From Valencia hispanica (taxonomy: Eukaryota; Chordata; Actinopteri; Cyprinodontiformes; Valenciidae), in the NCBI GenBank assembly GCA_963556495.2, contig OY747701.1, positions 41,287,501 to 41,351,500 of the forward strand: 64,000 nucleotides of DNA, given 5' to 3'. Each line of letters starts with the position of its first letter. Position 1 is the first letter of the stretch. Below, piece by piece: positions 27,245 through 40,224 of the stretch. The translations under genes were made by a program, and so were the position numbers. A model generated the notes under the pieces. The model had not been told where the DNA came from, did not search any database, and saw nothing but the letters and a program-made list of their open reading frames with translations.

Positions 27245-27653
27245 TAGGGCTGGGTAAAAATATCGATTCAGCAAAGCATTGCAATTATTTGTTTCTCAAT
27301 TCAATATCGATTCATCAAATCCTATGTATCGATTCAGCCCACCGGCCAGTGGCGGCGCTGTGGGCAACACTCTAGTGAAAGCATTCATCATTATACAAGA
27401 CGCGCATTACCAAAACAGCAAGATGGCGGACACCAGCTGCAATTCGTTCAAGCCTGCACCACCAACGTTAAAAGCCGACGTTTGGCTCGTTTATTAAAAA
27501 ATATACTCAGGTACTTAATTACTTGTGTATTTACTTATTATTGAATCGATTTTGAAGCTAATAAATCAATATCGTATTGAATTGAAATCGAATCGAAGCC
27601 TCAAGAATCGAAATAGAATTGAATTGTGAAATTCCTAACAATACCCAGCCCTA
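27245..27653. mobile_element. hAT-like MITE with 8-bp target duplication
   Basis: The 409-bp element starts TAGGGCTGGGTAAAAATATC and ends with the inverted CAATACCCAGCCCTA. It is flanked by CCAGAAAG (27237-27244) and CCAGAAAA (27654-27661), an 8-bp duplication with one change. ATCGATT-type motifs recur inside. It has no coding capacity. Confidence 0.88.
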
Positions 27654-29289
27654 CCAGAAAACACCAAAAACAACTACAGTTTTGGAGCTGCTCTGGTCGA
27701 ATCATTTAGCCATCACAACGTGCCAAACTCACTCAAATCCTTATGCGTGCCCCTTTTTCCTGCTTTGAAAACTTCAACTTTGAGGACATGTTCACTGGTG
27801 GCTAATCAACCCACTTATTGGTGTCTTGATGAAGAGGTAATCTTGGATATTCACTACACCTGTCAGTGGTCAAAATGTTAAGCCTGACTGCTGTATATCT
27901 CGACAAAACATGTTTTAATACATTCTTGTGATCTGTTAACAGCTAAAAGATTATAAAGAGTGGTTTGAAGCAGTAGAGGATTCACAACTGTATACATCTC
28001 TACACACTGACAAAAAAATAACAGAAACTAAAATAATTTTGAAAAGACCTACATCCTTAAGGGTACAGTCATAATCTAGGGTAAGGCAATTCTGAAGGAC
28101 TACAATGTGTCTCCATTTTCATGTTTGCTCCATCATGTTTCTTACTTTTCCATATGACATAATGTTTAGACGAAGTCCATCTCCTGGCATACCTTCAATA
28201 ACATGCTGTCTGTGAATTTGACCATGTTTTTGTGCAATTTAGCCTATATGTCTTCATTTTTCTGGCTGTGGACCTGTTTTCCTTTATGTTTCACATATCA
28301 ATGCAACTTTATTCTGCCTTTATAGTCAAAAAACTCTCCCTACACTCACTACCAAAAAGTAGTTGAGTCCAGAAGCAAAACTTTTCCACAGTCTTTTTAT
28401 TTCCAGCCTTCCTCCTTTTCCCTAACACACCTCTTTTGAAAAAAAAAAACAAATCAATCTGTACATCTCTCCCATCTTTCCATCTCCTCACCCCCCTCCT
28501 GTTTCCACTGTCCCTTAACTGCTTGTTCTCGTAGTCACGGTGACTATGTGAGCTGAAAATATTACCATACCAAATGAAAGACAGAGATTTTTTTTCTTTC
28601 TTCTCTTTTCTTTTCATACAACATTGCTTTACCTTCCCTCCCTCCCTGCCTGCTAATTAGTCGAGGGACTGGTGTTTGGGAGTTAAAAGAAGAGTGTGTG
28701 CGTTCATTCTACTCCTCATACAAAAGGTTTTGATGGTGCTCCATCATCTACATGCAGCAACAGAGCAAAAAGAAGGGCACATAAAGAGTTTGTGCAGTTT
28801 TAATTCGATTTTCTCCAATTTGCACATGGCCACTGTGAGCTATATTAGGAATTAAAACAGCCTTTTTGTGTTGGTGCAAGAGCTGTTCTACTAAAATATG
28901 ATTCCACACAATCATTCCTAAATCTATAAGCACTTGTTTTTCAACTCATTTTATGGTGTGAATAAAGTGCTGTGAAAAAGCTTTGCCCTGATTTTTTCTG
29001 TTATTGTTTTATCTCACAATAAAATGTTTCAGATCATCAAAATGATTTAATTTCAGAAAGAGATAACTAAAGTAAATACAGGTAAATGTAGTTTTCAAAT
29101 TATGATTTTGTTTATTTAGGGAGAAGTGATCCTACCTCACCCAGTCTGAAAAAGTAACTGTTCCTAAAACAAAATACCTGTTGTCCTCATCAAGTATTTT
29201 GATTCTTGAGTGTTTAAAATCCCCTTACAGTACATTTGGCCCACACTTATTTGCTATTGTTTTTCAGGAACACTGGGTGCTTTGAGCAT

Positions 29290-30645
29290 GAATGGAGGTG
29301 TTTAGGTTCAAGCCACAGCATCTTGTCATGCTGCCCTGTTCACTCCTTCTCCTCATCCTCGTCCTAACCTGCGTCTCCAATCATCCACACCTGATCCTCC
29401 ACGCTGCACGCACCACCGGTTCTCTCCCCCGCCATCTTCGCTCCTCTTCCGGTTGGCTCTCAGAGGGCTCCACTCACTCTCCCTGCTTCAGCCAGCCGGC
29501 CAGACGTGGCTGCAACGGCGGCTTCATCTGCCACCACAGGATCGGGTCCTCCTCACATCAGTAAAGACAAGCTATTTGAGTTCTTCTATGAGGACGGCTT
29601 ATCTCTGCTCCAAAGGGGATCCAGCGACACACCGCAAACGGCGGCGCCGCCGAGGCAGAGCTGCCTCCGGGGTGGAAGTCTGAGCTGTCCGCTCGCCTCT
29701 GGTCCTCCCTGTCGCGGTCAGCGCCCTGGCTCCTCCCAGTCCTTCGTCTCCATTCAGCCCGTAGAGGCCAGCTTCCCCCAACAGCCGTCAAGGTAGGTCC
29801 GCTTCTGGGGTGGAAGTACGTCCTCCCAGCCGCAATCGGTGCACCGGCTCCACCCACTCCTCCTGCTCCAGTCAACCATCCTACAATCCAGTCAATCAGC
29901 CTGCCTCAGTCTCCAGGCCCCTATGCCCGCACCTCGCCTGAGCCTTCAGGCCCCGACGCCATCGCATCGTCTCTGGGCCCCAATGCCTGCACCTCGCCTG
30001 GGCCTTTGGGTCCCAGCACCCGAGCTCCCGGAGGTGGTCAAGGAGGACCCTCTGTCTCCAGAGCTCCCGGAGGGGGTTGAAGACAACCTACCTCTGCTTC
30101 CAGCACCAGGACACTTGCTGCCAGTATCTGCAGTGGCTGCTGTTCTTCCGGGAGTCACAGCAGCAGCCCTCCAGCTACCGACATTACCCTATGGGCCGCC
30201 GGGGTCCCCAGTGATCATCAGGAGGGACCCAACGCCGGCCTCCAAGCATCCAGATTAAGGCCCGGTGGCCTTCAAACCTCAAGGCCCAGCTCTACCGGCC
30301 AGGCCTCTTCGTCGTTGCCGACCTCGACCGGCCAGGCCTCTTAGTTGCCGCCGCCGCCGACCAGCCAGATCCTCAGCCGCTGCCTGGCCCTCAGAGGAGG
30401 ACCACCGGGCCGTCCGCCCAAACTCAGACCTGCAACGGGACGTCCATCCGGATGTCCGCCGGATCTCCAGTATCCACACCAGGCCGTCCGCTCGACCGCC
30501 GTCAAGCCAGAGGACACCACCCGGGTCTTCAGCCCGACCGCCGTCCAGCCAGAGGACGCCAACCGGGCCACCACCGGAACTCCGGCTCCTCAGGGGTCGT
30601 CCCCCTGGCCCGACGTCCAGGGGCGTACCCACAAACTAGTGAATC
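29290..30645 (+). repeat. GC-rich, proline-rich island of unknown origin
   Basis: About 1.35 kb of GC-rich sequence sits abruptly in an AT-rich intron. It holds several overlapping plus-strand frames rich in Pro, Arg and Ser, but none has a recognisable domain. Short internal tandem repeats occur, for example ATGCC(C/T)GCACCTCGCCTG at about 29921 and 29982, and CGACCGCCGTC(A/C)AGCCAGAGG at about 30494 and 30536. It is probably the gag-like or untranslated part of a retroelement. I do not recognise the family and do not call a gene. Confidence 0.45.
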
Positions 30646-33600
30646 TGAAATCAGCTCTAAAAGATTTTGGGTTAATTAGTTATTTATGATATATCAAGGA
30701 GATTACTTTTTTTTTTACATAGGGCTAGGTTGTTTTGGAAATTTTTCCCCTTAATAAATGAAATCATACAAAAAAGGGATTTAGTATCACCTCAGGTTAT
30801 CTTTGATGTAAACGTTTTTATGCTCCATGATAATAAAAAAAGCAAAAGCAAACAAAATCTGTATGGGGGCCCATATTTTTCCATAGACCTATAAGTAATT
30901 TAGGATTGAAAGGCTTGAAAACATCAGTCTATGTGTAATTCATCTATATAATTTGTTTCACTTAGTGAATTGAGAAAATGTAATAAGTTAACTTTTCAAT
31001 AGTATTGTAATTGTAATTTAATCAAATGGGCCTGTAGATGAAATTAGCCTTTAGTGGTGCACAATTCTAATGAGAGAGCTGTCCCTATTGTTCCTGGTAC
31101 AGTCAAGAGAGTAAGTGTGTGTGTGTGTGCGTGTGTTTGTGTGTGAATCAAAGTATTTTGGACTGTGAACCAGAGGAGGGAATAACATCTTATTTTCACT
31201 CTGACTGTTGTGACAAAACTTGCTGAGTGAGGAGACTACTCTAATGGATATGTGGACATTCAGATGGCCTGTCATAAGCATCTGTGCGTGTGTGCGTGAG
31301 TGTAAATCCACTGGGAACACTCATCTTATCCTAAATGCCATGACCAATTTCACGCTCTCACAGCAAAGGTCATGGCACTGGCTTGTGTGTGCGGGAATGT
31401 TTGTGTGCACACATCAGTTTCTTGTGTATCTACAGAAAAGTTAACCCGGTTAACCCAAGCGCAGGTGAAAATCTGCTGCTGATGCAGCCTTAAGCAATGG
31501 AAAATCTGGGCAACACCATTTAATGTCAATAGTTATCAGACTCCGTACAATACGTAGGTACAAATTCAAATAAACAGCTAGTTTTCACATTGAAAAGAAG
31601 CAAGACTCGTAATTGACGGATTTAAAATAAAATCTACTTGTACACTGTTGAAAATCTTTCTGTTCTTCACTTAGTTCTGATCTTGTTCCAAACCTAATTT
31701 TAATGAGTCACTTCTTAATGCAGAGGTTTGTAAAATTTACTCAAAAAATTACGGGCGTCAAAATACACTCATACAAAGACACCCAAAAACAATTATATTA
31801 CTATTGGCAGGTTTGCAATAGAACCTGATGCAACTATCAAACACATGCCTTTAGGGTACAGACTAAAGGGAAGCCTGCAAAGTTAGCTTTAAAGTTTCTC
31901 TTTTTTTAACAGCTAAAATGTTACATTTCTGCACTTAGTTAAATGAAACATACCATTAAGTATAATTCTATTACATTTTATGATTAAGATAAAGTGTGCA
32001 CTATCATGTAAAATTCATGATATGATATATCTTTCAGCCTTGACTGAATCCAGCAGTTGTAGCGAGATGCAGGGACAGAGTGACAGAATGAGAGATCAAG
32101 TCTGACACAGAGTGCAAATAAGAAAGAATCAAAAGACAGAGGGAGAAAGTTGGCGAGTATGAGGGTACGTTTGTGCACATTTGGGTTTCGGCATGCGTGA
32201 GCATGTGTGTAAGAGAGAACCAGTTTAAGTGTGTGTCTTCTAAGGCCCCTGTTGATCATTTTGACACATGTCTGAGCATTTCTGTCACTTTAATGTCACT
32301 GTGGAAATTCTACAGATTAGTACAACATCCTTCATGGTGCTAGGCCAATCCAAGTCAACAGAACACATGCAATATTAAACGCTAATATTCCCCACTGCCT
32401 TTTATGCTCCAATATTACAAAGACAGAACAAAGGGCTTGAATATTCACTTGGAGGGATGGCATGGACAGGTTTAAAAGAACAGTGCACACAGGCACCAAA
32501 AGAAAATAACTCTTTGTAGACAAATGCACATATTATACTCTGATGTGCTTCAAATACTCAATGCATCTACAGAGATTATGTCACATAAAAACATATGCAT
32601 ATTGTGTATATCTGGTGTATCTCCCTACTCAACAAAAGAAGTAATATATTAGGAAAAAAGGAAAGACACTGTTTGGGAGGATGGATTAATCTGAGACTGA
32701 TAAATATATGGAAAGGAGGGGAAAAAAAAGAGTCAAACAGAAAAGAAGTAGATACTTAGAAAGTGCAGACAAAGAGTGGTTCAGGATGGGGGTTATAGAA
32801 AACGGTTGAGTGAAATGAAGCAAAAGACAAACAGAGGGGGGAAAAAGGGCTGATTAGAGATGCATGCTAGGGGAATGTCATTGTTCTAGTCGATTTGAGA
32901 CATTATTTAAACAGCGACTCAGGAGAAAACGACAAGAGTATGAGAAACAGAGAGTGATCAGTAAAGAAAAGAGGATAAAGGTGGGACAGGGACCTAGAGA
33001 GCAGAGACAAATGTAGTCTATAAAAAGATGAAAAAGAACGTCTAAACAATTTTTTTATATCAACACATAGGCACTTGTGTATGTCTGGAAGCAACTTCCA
33101 TGATAACTTCTTTTTATTGGTTGGATTTTTTTATTTCATTTAAACAGATGAATGGAGAAGAGCTTTTATTTTACTTATAAACTGTGACAGATTTTAAGTT
33201 GTTCCTCATGAAAACTAAATAGAAACCGATGTTCTCTGGTTCCTCTATAAAACACTAAAAGCAAAACACTAATGCACAGACACTGGGGCATGAATGATGC
33301 ATAAGTAGTAAATAATGTAGATTGTCCTGTGTGACAGTGTTAAAGCAGACATACTTGGATGTTTCACTGCTGACAAATGCAAACTAATGCTGGGATGATG
33401 CCAACTGTTACTGACTGTCATATTTTTCTAACCGTCCATGATGGTAGTTTGGATCCAACAATCATTCTACAGCAAACAATAGAAGTATGTTAAGTGTTTA
33501 ATTTTATCATGATATTGTTGGCTTAACTTGAACAAATAAAACACAACTACAGTATTAATAATGAAATACCTTTTTCTACAGTTCTAGGATGTTACATACC

Positions 33601-34979
33601 AAGAAAATGGTAAAACCGATTTGTTCTTTCCTTTGTTCTAGAAATACTGTCTTGCTAAAACCAACCTTAGCAGCGAAGGTGCCTTGCAAGAGGCCTTGCT
33701 TGTGCATCTCACCAACTGTGGCACATTCAAAGACAGAAAGCCTTTTTGAATTTGACAATGGGGGATCATGACAGTATGAATGCCTGACTGAAAATAAAAT
33801 TAATGCCAGATTTATGCAGTTTTAGACTCTTCAGGAATGCTGCCTTAAAAGTTTATTCTGCTGATGAATAGCCCGTTGGAGTTTAAATGAAATTTTTAAT
33901 CATTTGCCTATTCTATTAATTTCTTATTTTTACATTTTGAAAGTCTACTCATAATCGTGGTATTATTTCACAGTCTCAAGATTTTGATAAGGAGTGCATC
34001 TCTGAGTGGCCTGACATTTGATGGAAAAAACTGCTTTACACTCTGCCACAAACACAAAGTCAAATGAAGCAATGACACGGAACTACTTGGAAAGACTTTC
34101 AGAGAGACGCTGGTCTCAGCCGTTTCCTTTTTAAAACATGAAGCCTACAGTTAAATACTTAAATAGATAGCTGATCATTGGTTTAGTTATAAACAGAAAG
34201 CTCAACCTAGCGACATTTGAAATGAGGTTTTCTTTTGAAAGAATTGGTAACAGAACAATTTCTATCTCTTTGGCCCCTGTGTTCTAGAAACTGTGTAACC
34301 TATTTTATTTTTATGTTTTTACTGAATCACATTCATTTTCTGACATTATATTTAAAGTAAATGTTGAGAGTTTCTGCAAATTGCTTAAGATAGATTATTA
34401 AGTTACTACTATTGCTATTGTAAAAAAAAAAAAGGTGCCAAACTTTGCATTGTACTCCTTAAGTTTTGGCTAGAGGCATCATGACTGATGTTGGCAAAAG
34501 TTAAAACACAGCAGAGCGAATTAGAGTAAGTATTTATCCTCTGGCTTTATAAATGTCCTTCCTGCAATATCAAAAAGGCAGGAGATTAGGTAATTAAGCA
34601 CCAGATTTTATTGTATAGTTTAATAAAGCTAAAATCAAAGACCTGGTTTTGTGAATAGAAATATTCTGAAACAACTTTATTATATTAAAGCAACAACAGA
34701 ACCTCTAACATACTGTAGCTAGATTATGTTTTTGGAACTCCTTTTTCAGGGAAGTAACACAACTCATACACATTATTTTTTATCCATGACCTGTTCAAAT
34801 GTTCCCTTGACTTTATATCACAACTATCATCCTAGTTCATGTTTCCATCTACCTGCTCCATCTAACTATTCCAGTTCTCTGTGAACCATTAATTACTGAC
34901 ATTTCTTCAGAAGGATTAAAAAGAACTACCTTACTTTGCCATCCAAACCATTGACAGAAAGCAAAGACTCAGTCACAAT

Positions 34980-35925
34980 AACACGTACAAACGGCTGCAA
35001 ACAATTTATGGACCATTTCCCACGGCTTCCTTGAGGCAGCCTTTGAAGAATTCAGTGTTGGTAGCCTCTTTGTAAGTTTGTGACCAGATTGATGGTCTTG
35101 TCCAAGATTTCCTCAATGCGCCATAAAAACCCTTGTCGTAGGTGCTCTGAGCAAATGCCTTAGGAACAACCGAAGAACAATGCACAATGTTCATGGATAA
35201 ATCAAGGTCAAGACATCATCCCAGAATCCCATATTGCTACGGTGGCTGTAAGTATGCCGCAAGAACGAATTAACTGGTTTTTAGGGGGGTGGCCTGATAG
35301 CGATTCTATGAACGCCACACAAATTGAGATTTTTTACATCGCCGTCTTCTCTCTAGGTCTTCCTGCCACTGCCAAACAAAAGCAGTGGCTACAAACGCTA
35401 GATCTTCCTCTTCAGCCTGTAACTGCACCTTTCAAGGTGCAGCGATAGTCTTCTTGGCATTATTGCCATGTTAAAAATTACAAACTTTTCCAATTGAGCA
35501 GATGTGATGAAGAAGTTGGAGATATTGGAATCAACACCGCCATCCCGACAAACTTTTCTGAAAGCCATAGGATCTTCCTACCTAAACACTTGAGATTGCC
35601 GTGATTTACTCATAGGGGTGCCACACAGTCCCACTTACGACAACTGATGGCCGTAAGTCTACCCTAGGAAGGTTTCAAGGCACTGTTACAAAGAACATAA
35701 GAATTCTACGGCCAGTGGATGTCAAAAAATCCCGTAATTTTCTTAAGAATGCCTTAAGTTGTTGCAAATTGAACGGCAGCTGTACCAACTTTGTGAAAAG
35801 GTTGTAGGAATTTATGCCATCCTTCATGAATGCCTACAAACTCCACAGTTTGTACGTGCAGGCAGATTTGTATGAACCCTCAGTTTGTAAGAAACTTTGT
35901 GACCATAGCTTAAGACAGTTAAAAG
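34980..35925. other. Unidentified low-copy-looking block
   Basis: This block differs in composition from its AT-rich surroundings. It carries ACGTACAAAC near 34983 and the inverted GTTTGTACGT near 35850, which could be remnants of terminal repeats. A 68-codon plus-strand frame (35242-35448) has no recognisable domain. It may be a decayed DNA transposon. Confidence 0.3.
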
Positions 35926-36048
35926 TTTAACAATTTATCAGTGAATAAAGAATAACATTATGTTTCAGGAGAAACTAAAGAAACACATTTTACATTTAAA
36001 GAAGTTGTATGTATGCATGTATGCACATTGTAGTAACTCATTAAAAAG

Positions 36049-36240
36049 CCCCGGGGTGTCACATGGCATAGTGATTAGTGCGAGCTCCCCATGTGCCGAG
36101 GGCCCAGCCCTCGACTTGGTCAACCCTAGTACGAGTCCCGTCCTTGTGGATCTTTACCGCATGTCATACCCCACTTCTCTCCCCCTTTCTACGCTGTCCA
36201 CTGTCAAATAAAGGCCACTACAGCCACAAACTCTTTAAAA
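36049..36240 (+). repeat. tRNA-derived SINE, copy 1
   Basis: The head resembles a tRNA, with an A-box-like TGGCATAGTGATTAG and a B-box-like GTACGAGTCCCG. A body follows, ending AAAGGCCACTACAGCCACAAA and an A-rich tail. The same body end is found, inverted, at 58385-58563. Short open frames across it are not genes. Confidence 0.75.
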
Positions 36241-36556
36241 AAGATAAAAAATAGCCCCTTGACATTAAAAATAAAAACGCTAAATTAAGACCCTTCCCAC
36301 AGATTCATAGTAAATGAATATATCTCATGATGCTCATCCATAAAGAGATGTTATGTATATCTAGATCTAATTTAGTCATTTAGCATCTGAAACTCCTCCC
36401 GTTAAAGCAATCAAATGCTTTGGATCGGTATTTAAATAGATGGGACTTGTCAACATGACCTTTTAATACATTCTCCACAATTTGTTGTATAAAACAATAT
36501 CAAAGTGGCTGTGAGGTCTGCTCCTTCTGTGTGCTTATGACACATTTGTTACTCAC

Positions 36557-36650
36557 ATTGTTTCCAACTGTGTGGCTCTCAGGTAGACAAAGACAGCGGT
36601 ACGGGGTCACACTGGTATCACACTGCTCTGCATGGCCGTGACACTCACAT
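36557..36650 (-). CDS. ush2a: ush2a exon (human exon 9 equivalent): LE repeat 1, first half
   Basis: This 94-nt exon encodes CECHGHAEQCDTSVTPYRC and then LCLPESHTVGNN, the first half of LE repeat 1. The Cys-x-Cys-x-Gly-His-Ala start is diagnostic for the first LE domain that follows a laminin N-terminal domain. The donor is AAT|GTGAGT and the acceptor AACAG. The exon ends in phase 0, so the next exon continues directly with the CEHC pair. Confidence 0.92.
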
Positions 36651-37114
36651 CTGTTCAGGTGACAGGAAGAGTATTGCGTGAGAATAAAGGTTGTAATACA
36701 GTAAGAGAGGGCTTAAAATGTAGCTACAGAAGTTATAACCACATTTTCCAACTAAAAAACAAGCAAAAATAATGTTACAAACATCAGAAATGCTCTCCCT
36801 TCATTTAAGTGTCCGATCTGATTTCCTTCATTCTTAAAACCTCAGTCGTTACAACAAAAAGAGGTCATTAAGTATTAATAAATGCTACTTTAAGCATCAT
36901 CAGTATAACATAGGAGGTAACAGTTATCTCTAAAAAAAAAAGATGAAAGCATTAAGCACACACAAAATACCGATTTTATTATCCGTTCTTTAATTCAGTT
37001 GCTTTTTCTTGTTCATCCTTCCCACAGCATTCTTTTGTTAATTGTTCGTTATTAGTTCATGATCCCAAAGAAAGTAGAAGATATTTGCTTTCAAATTAAG
37101 CCAGTAAACGTTTG

Positions 37115-37450
37115 TCCATCCATCTTTTATACCTACTTATCCATACAGGGTCGTGGAGGGCTGGTACCCATCTACAGTGGTCATTGGGCAAGAGTGGTAC
37201 ATCCTGTACAGGTCAGCAGTCCATCACAGGGAAAAACAGAAAACTAAAGACAAACAACCATGCATGCACACACTCGCACCTAAGAGCAATTTACAGAGTG
37301 AACAACCTAACAGGTATGTGTTTAGACTGTAAGAAGAAGCCGGAAAACTTGTAGAGAACCCAAGGATGCATGAGGAGAACATGCAAACTCCATCAAGAAT
37401 GGCCCCAGGCCGGGACTCAAACCCAGAAGCTTCTTGCTAACACCCGCAAC
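37115..37450 (-). repeat. tRNA-derived SINE of a second family
   Basis: Read on the minus strand it begins with a tRNA-like head containing the B-box-like GGGTTTGAGTCCCGG, then GGGGCC and CTCCTCATGCATCC. The far end carries the widespread fish motif TACCTACTTATCCATACAGG. It is probably full length apart from point changes. Confidence 0.65.
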
Positions 37451-37589
37451 ACTGTCCAACCTAAACTGTTTTAATTATTTTATTAATTTCAGAAGGTGTT
37501 TTAGCAACATTGCTTCTGTGAGAAAATTGCAACTCTAGTTCATTTTATTCATGGGCCACCCTTTGTACAAGAGAAGTACAGATATGTAA

Positions 37590-38212
37590 GGGCTGCATGA
37601 TATAAGTAAGACATTTGATATCCAATGATGTTGGTAAACATTGCACTTATATGACAGTACTGTAAATAAATACTAAACTAAACACCGGTGTTTGTCTAAG
37701 ATTCTATCCAGTTATCTTGGTAAAAAGTTGCATATTGCTCAACTTCCTGTGATAGTAATAACATTTTTTTTGCTGTAGTTGCTAAATCACTTTGCAAGAA
37801 CATCTTCATGCTATTGTATAATAAAACAGGGGATTTCCGGCTTCCACATTTAGACTGACTCAGTGCCATCATTCCATGTGACATGTTGGCCAGATGTGGG
37901 TACCAGATTTGGGGTAAATCTGGCCCACATGTTCTCTGCTAACCTAGATGTCACCTCCAACATCAGGGCTGGTTATAGCATCTTTATGAACTGTCCTCAT
38001 AACATTTAAAAACTAAGGGTAAAATACATTAAATGCATTTTTGGGCCAATAAAAGAAAATCAATTTATTTTAATTATGGTTACATTAAAGAACCACAATT
38101 TTACTGCTAATTTTTAGAAAGTTTTAGAAACACAGTGAATAAGCTGCATGATATTAGTAAGACATTGATATCCAATGATGTTGGTAAGCATTGCACTTAT
38201 ATGACAGTACTG

Positions 38213-38221
<9 letters not shown>
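37590..38221 (+). repeat. Direct duplication of about 80 bp
   Basis: GCTGCATGATAT(A/T)AGTAAG through TATGACAGTACTGTAAATA occurs at 37590-37672 and again at 38141-38220 with only a few differences. The second copy runs directly into the AT microsatellite. Confidence 0.85.

Positions 38222-38258
<37 letters not shown>
38215..38258 (+). repeat. (AT)n microsatellite
   Basis: An uninterrupted AT run of about 44 bp that joins the duplicated segment on its left to a SINE-like fragment on its right. Confidence 0.97.
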
Positions 38259-38260
<2 letters not shown>

Positions 38261-38500
38261 AAGGAGTTAATCCTGTAACCGAAGGGTTGGCAGTTAGAAT
38301 CCCCGCTCTGTCCATCTTGGTTGTTGTGTCGTTGGGCAATACACGCCACCTGCCGTGCCTAGTGGTGGTGAGAGGGCCCAGTGGTGCCAGTGTACAGCAG
38401 TCTGTCAGTGTGCCCTAGGGCCTCTGTGGTTACAATGTAGCTTACTATCACCAGTGTGTGAATCGGTGCGTGAATGGGTGAATGAATGATTGTAGTAATT
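38259..38500 (+). repeat. SINE-like fragment of a third family
   Basis: It contains the B-box-like GGCAGTTAGAATCCCCGC and then a body with GTTGTGTCGTTGGGCAA and ACCAGTGTGTGAATCGG. These are typical of a very common teleost short repeat. The 5' A-box side is missing or replaced by the AT microsatellite. Confidence 0.65.
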
Positions 38501-39146
38501 CTATATTAAATGTATTTGGATCCATTTTGGAAGACCTAAATCACAAGTGCCCTGGAAACTACAGATTGCAGACGCCTGAGCTACAATGTTTTCCAGTATT
38601 CCTGAAGAGTTAAACAGCCCGCTACATAGTTCTACAGACATAGATGCTGAATTTATGCCCAATTTAAACATGAATGTAGTCAAGCCGTACCTCTGAATAG
38701 ACAGCACACCCTGTTCTACAATGCCATATAGACATTCTTTACCTCTTCTAAACGCAACCAAAACAAGTAAATGATATATGACATATAAGTATTTATACCC
38801 CCACCCCTGTGTGATGATTTTCCCTGATGTCCAGTTCCTGACCTACTGCGTTTTGGTGAGTCTCATTGGCTGAACATGCTGTCAACCTCACTTCTGTGGG
38901 GTATAGCTTCACTCTACTGGCCCTGATGTTTCCAAAGAGGTGTCATATGCCAGAATTCAACAATCCTGACAGCACAGAATCTAAAACAAAATTGTTTATT
39001 TTTCTTTTATGCATACATAAAGATAAAATGGCAAAATGTAGCATTAATAAGTTGTCAAATTACAAAATGTATATTGAAAAGCTGCCGCATTTCAAATAGT
39101 ACAGTAGCAATCCCGGCGAATAGGCAAACAATAGCATATTAAAATT

Positions 39147-39411
39147 AAGGATGCATGAAATGTCTTCACTGACAATGTTGGTATTGGCCGATAGTAGTAA
39201 TTTTTTATCATATCAATATACAACCAATAAGTAAAGCTAGGCCAATATTAACCAATGTTCATTTCCATCCTGTTTGTGTATGGGTTTCGGGAGGGGAGAG
39301 GGTTGGCCATGCTGTATTTGGTTGGTCATTTGTTTTTCGCATGTTTAACTGAAGCAGAGCAGCAATGCCAACGGTGTGGTCATTTTTTTCCACAGTGTTG
39401 AAAGTGTAGAG

Positions 39412-39460
<49 letters not shown>

Positions 39461-39560
39461 TACATATATATATATATATCTGTAAATATCGATTATCATC
39501 CACAACAACATTAAAATCTGATATTGATATCGGCCCAGATTTTCATATCAGTGAATCCCT
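39147..39560. mobile_element. hAT-like MITE containing an AT microsatellite
   Basis: The ends AAGGATGCATGAAATGTC and, inverted, TTTCATATCAGTGAATCCCT are followed inward by GGTATTGGCCGATA and TATCGGCCCAGA. This is the arrangement of the common fish 'GGATGCACCGATA' MITE. The AT tract at 39414-39479 expands the interior. It has no coding capacity. Confidence 0.6.
39414..39479 (+). repeat. (AT)n microsatellite, slightly interrupted
   Basis: An AT run of about 66 bp with two ACAC/TAC interruptions, inside the MITE at 39147-39560. Confidence 0.95.
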
Positions 39561-40224
39561 TAAAAATATTTTGTTTCTCCTTCTACATTTATGTTTACAT
39601 GCTTTATAAAGAAACGACAGAAGAAGAATAAAACAGAAAGGAGGGACATGGATGGATGAAGATCGCACAGATGTGGTTTCAGCAGCATTAAATCTGTGTT
39701 TCTCCTACTTCACTGTAACAAGCTCCTAATTAAAACAGCTTAGAGGGAGGGAGAATGAGAGAAAGAGAGATGATTGCCTCCTGCATAATCCTATAATTAC
39801 CACAGTCATAAAAGACAGTCACTATGTCAGTCACAATGTCAGTCTAATGAAAAGATGTGTTCACAATTACTCTCAAAAAGCTCTGCTGAAACCCAACAGT
39901 CTGTGTGGAATAATTTTTACCAACTGTGCTCACTCAGTTTTTACAAATCGGTACTGAGAAGACACTCCAATATTTCATTTAACCAATTATGACACTTACA
40001 GTAGCTTTGGTAGGAAAAGAGTGACTTAACAAATATGAAGTGTGCAGCTCCTAATAGTTAATCTAAGTCTTTAATAAAAGTAGGACAAAGTAAATACCTA
40101 TTTTGTTTATATTAGATACCGGCGTGCCAATGCACTATTTAATCGATTAATTGCGATTTGAAATTAGCCAAATAAATAGCAATTCATACGTGTTCAAAAA
40201 CAATTATTTTTCATAATAATTAAA

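Larger units (their letters stand above)
23185..36556. other. 13.4-kb ush2a intron between LE1/LE2 exon and LE1 exon
   Basis: Recognised contents are a LINE/SINE-type tail (25572-25985), a TTAA MITE (26381-26892), a hAT-like MITE (27245-27653), a GC-rich island (29290-30645), an unidentified block (34980-35925) and a tRNA-derived SINE (36049-36240). The remaining stretches (23.2-25.5, 27.7-29.2 and 30.7-34.9 kb) are AT-rich. Apart from a TG-rich run at about 31111-31145, I see no gene or clear repeat in them. Confidence 0.7.

Noticed and set aside
29558..30689. Overlapping proline/arginine-rich frames as a nested host gene
   Set aside because: Frames occur on both strands, start without context and show no known domain. 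A repeat is the simpler reading.
35242..35448. 68-codon plus-strand frame as a small gene
   Set aside because: It is short, without homology I recognise, and lies inside an unclassified block with stops just beyond.
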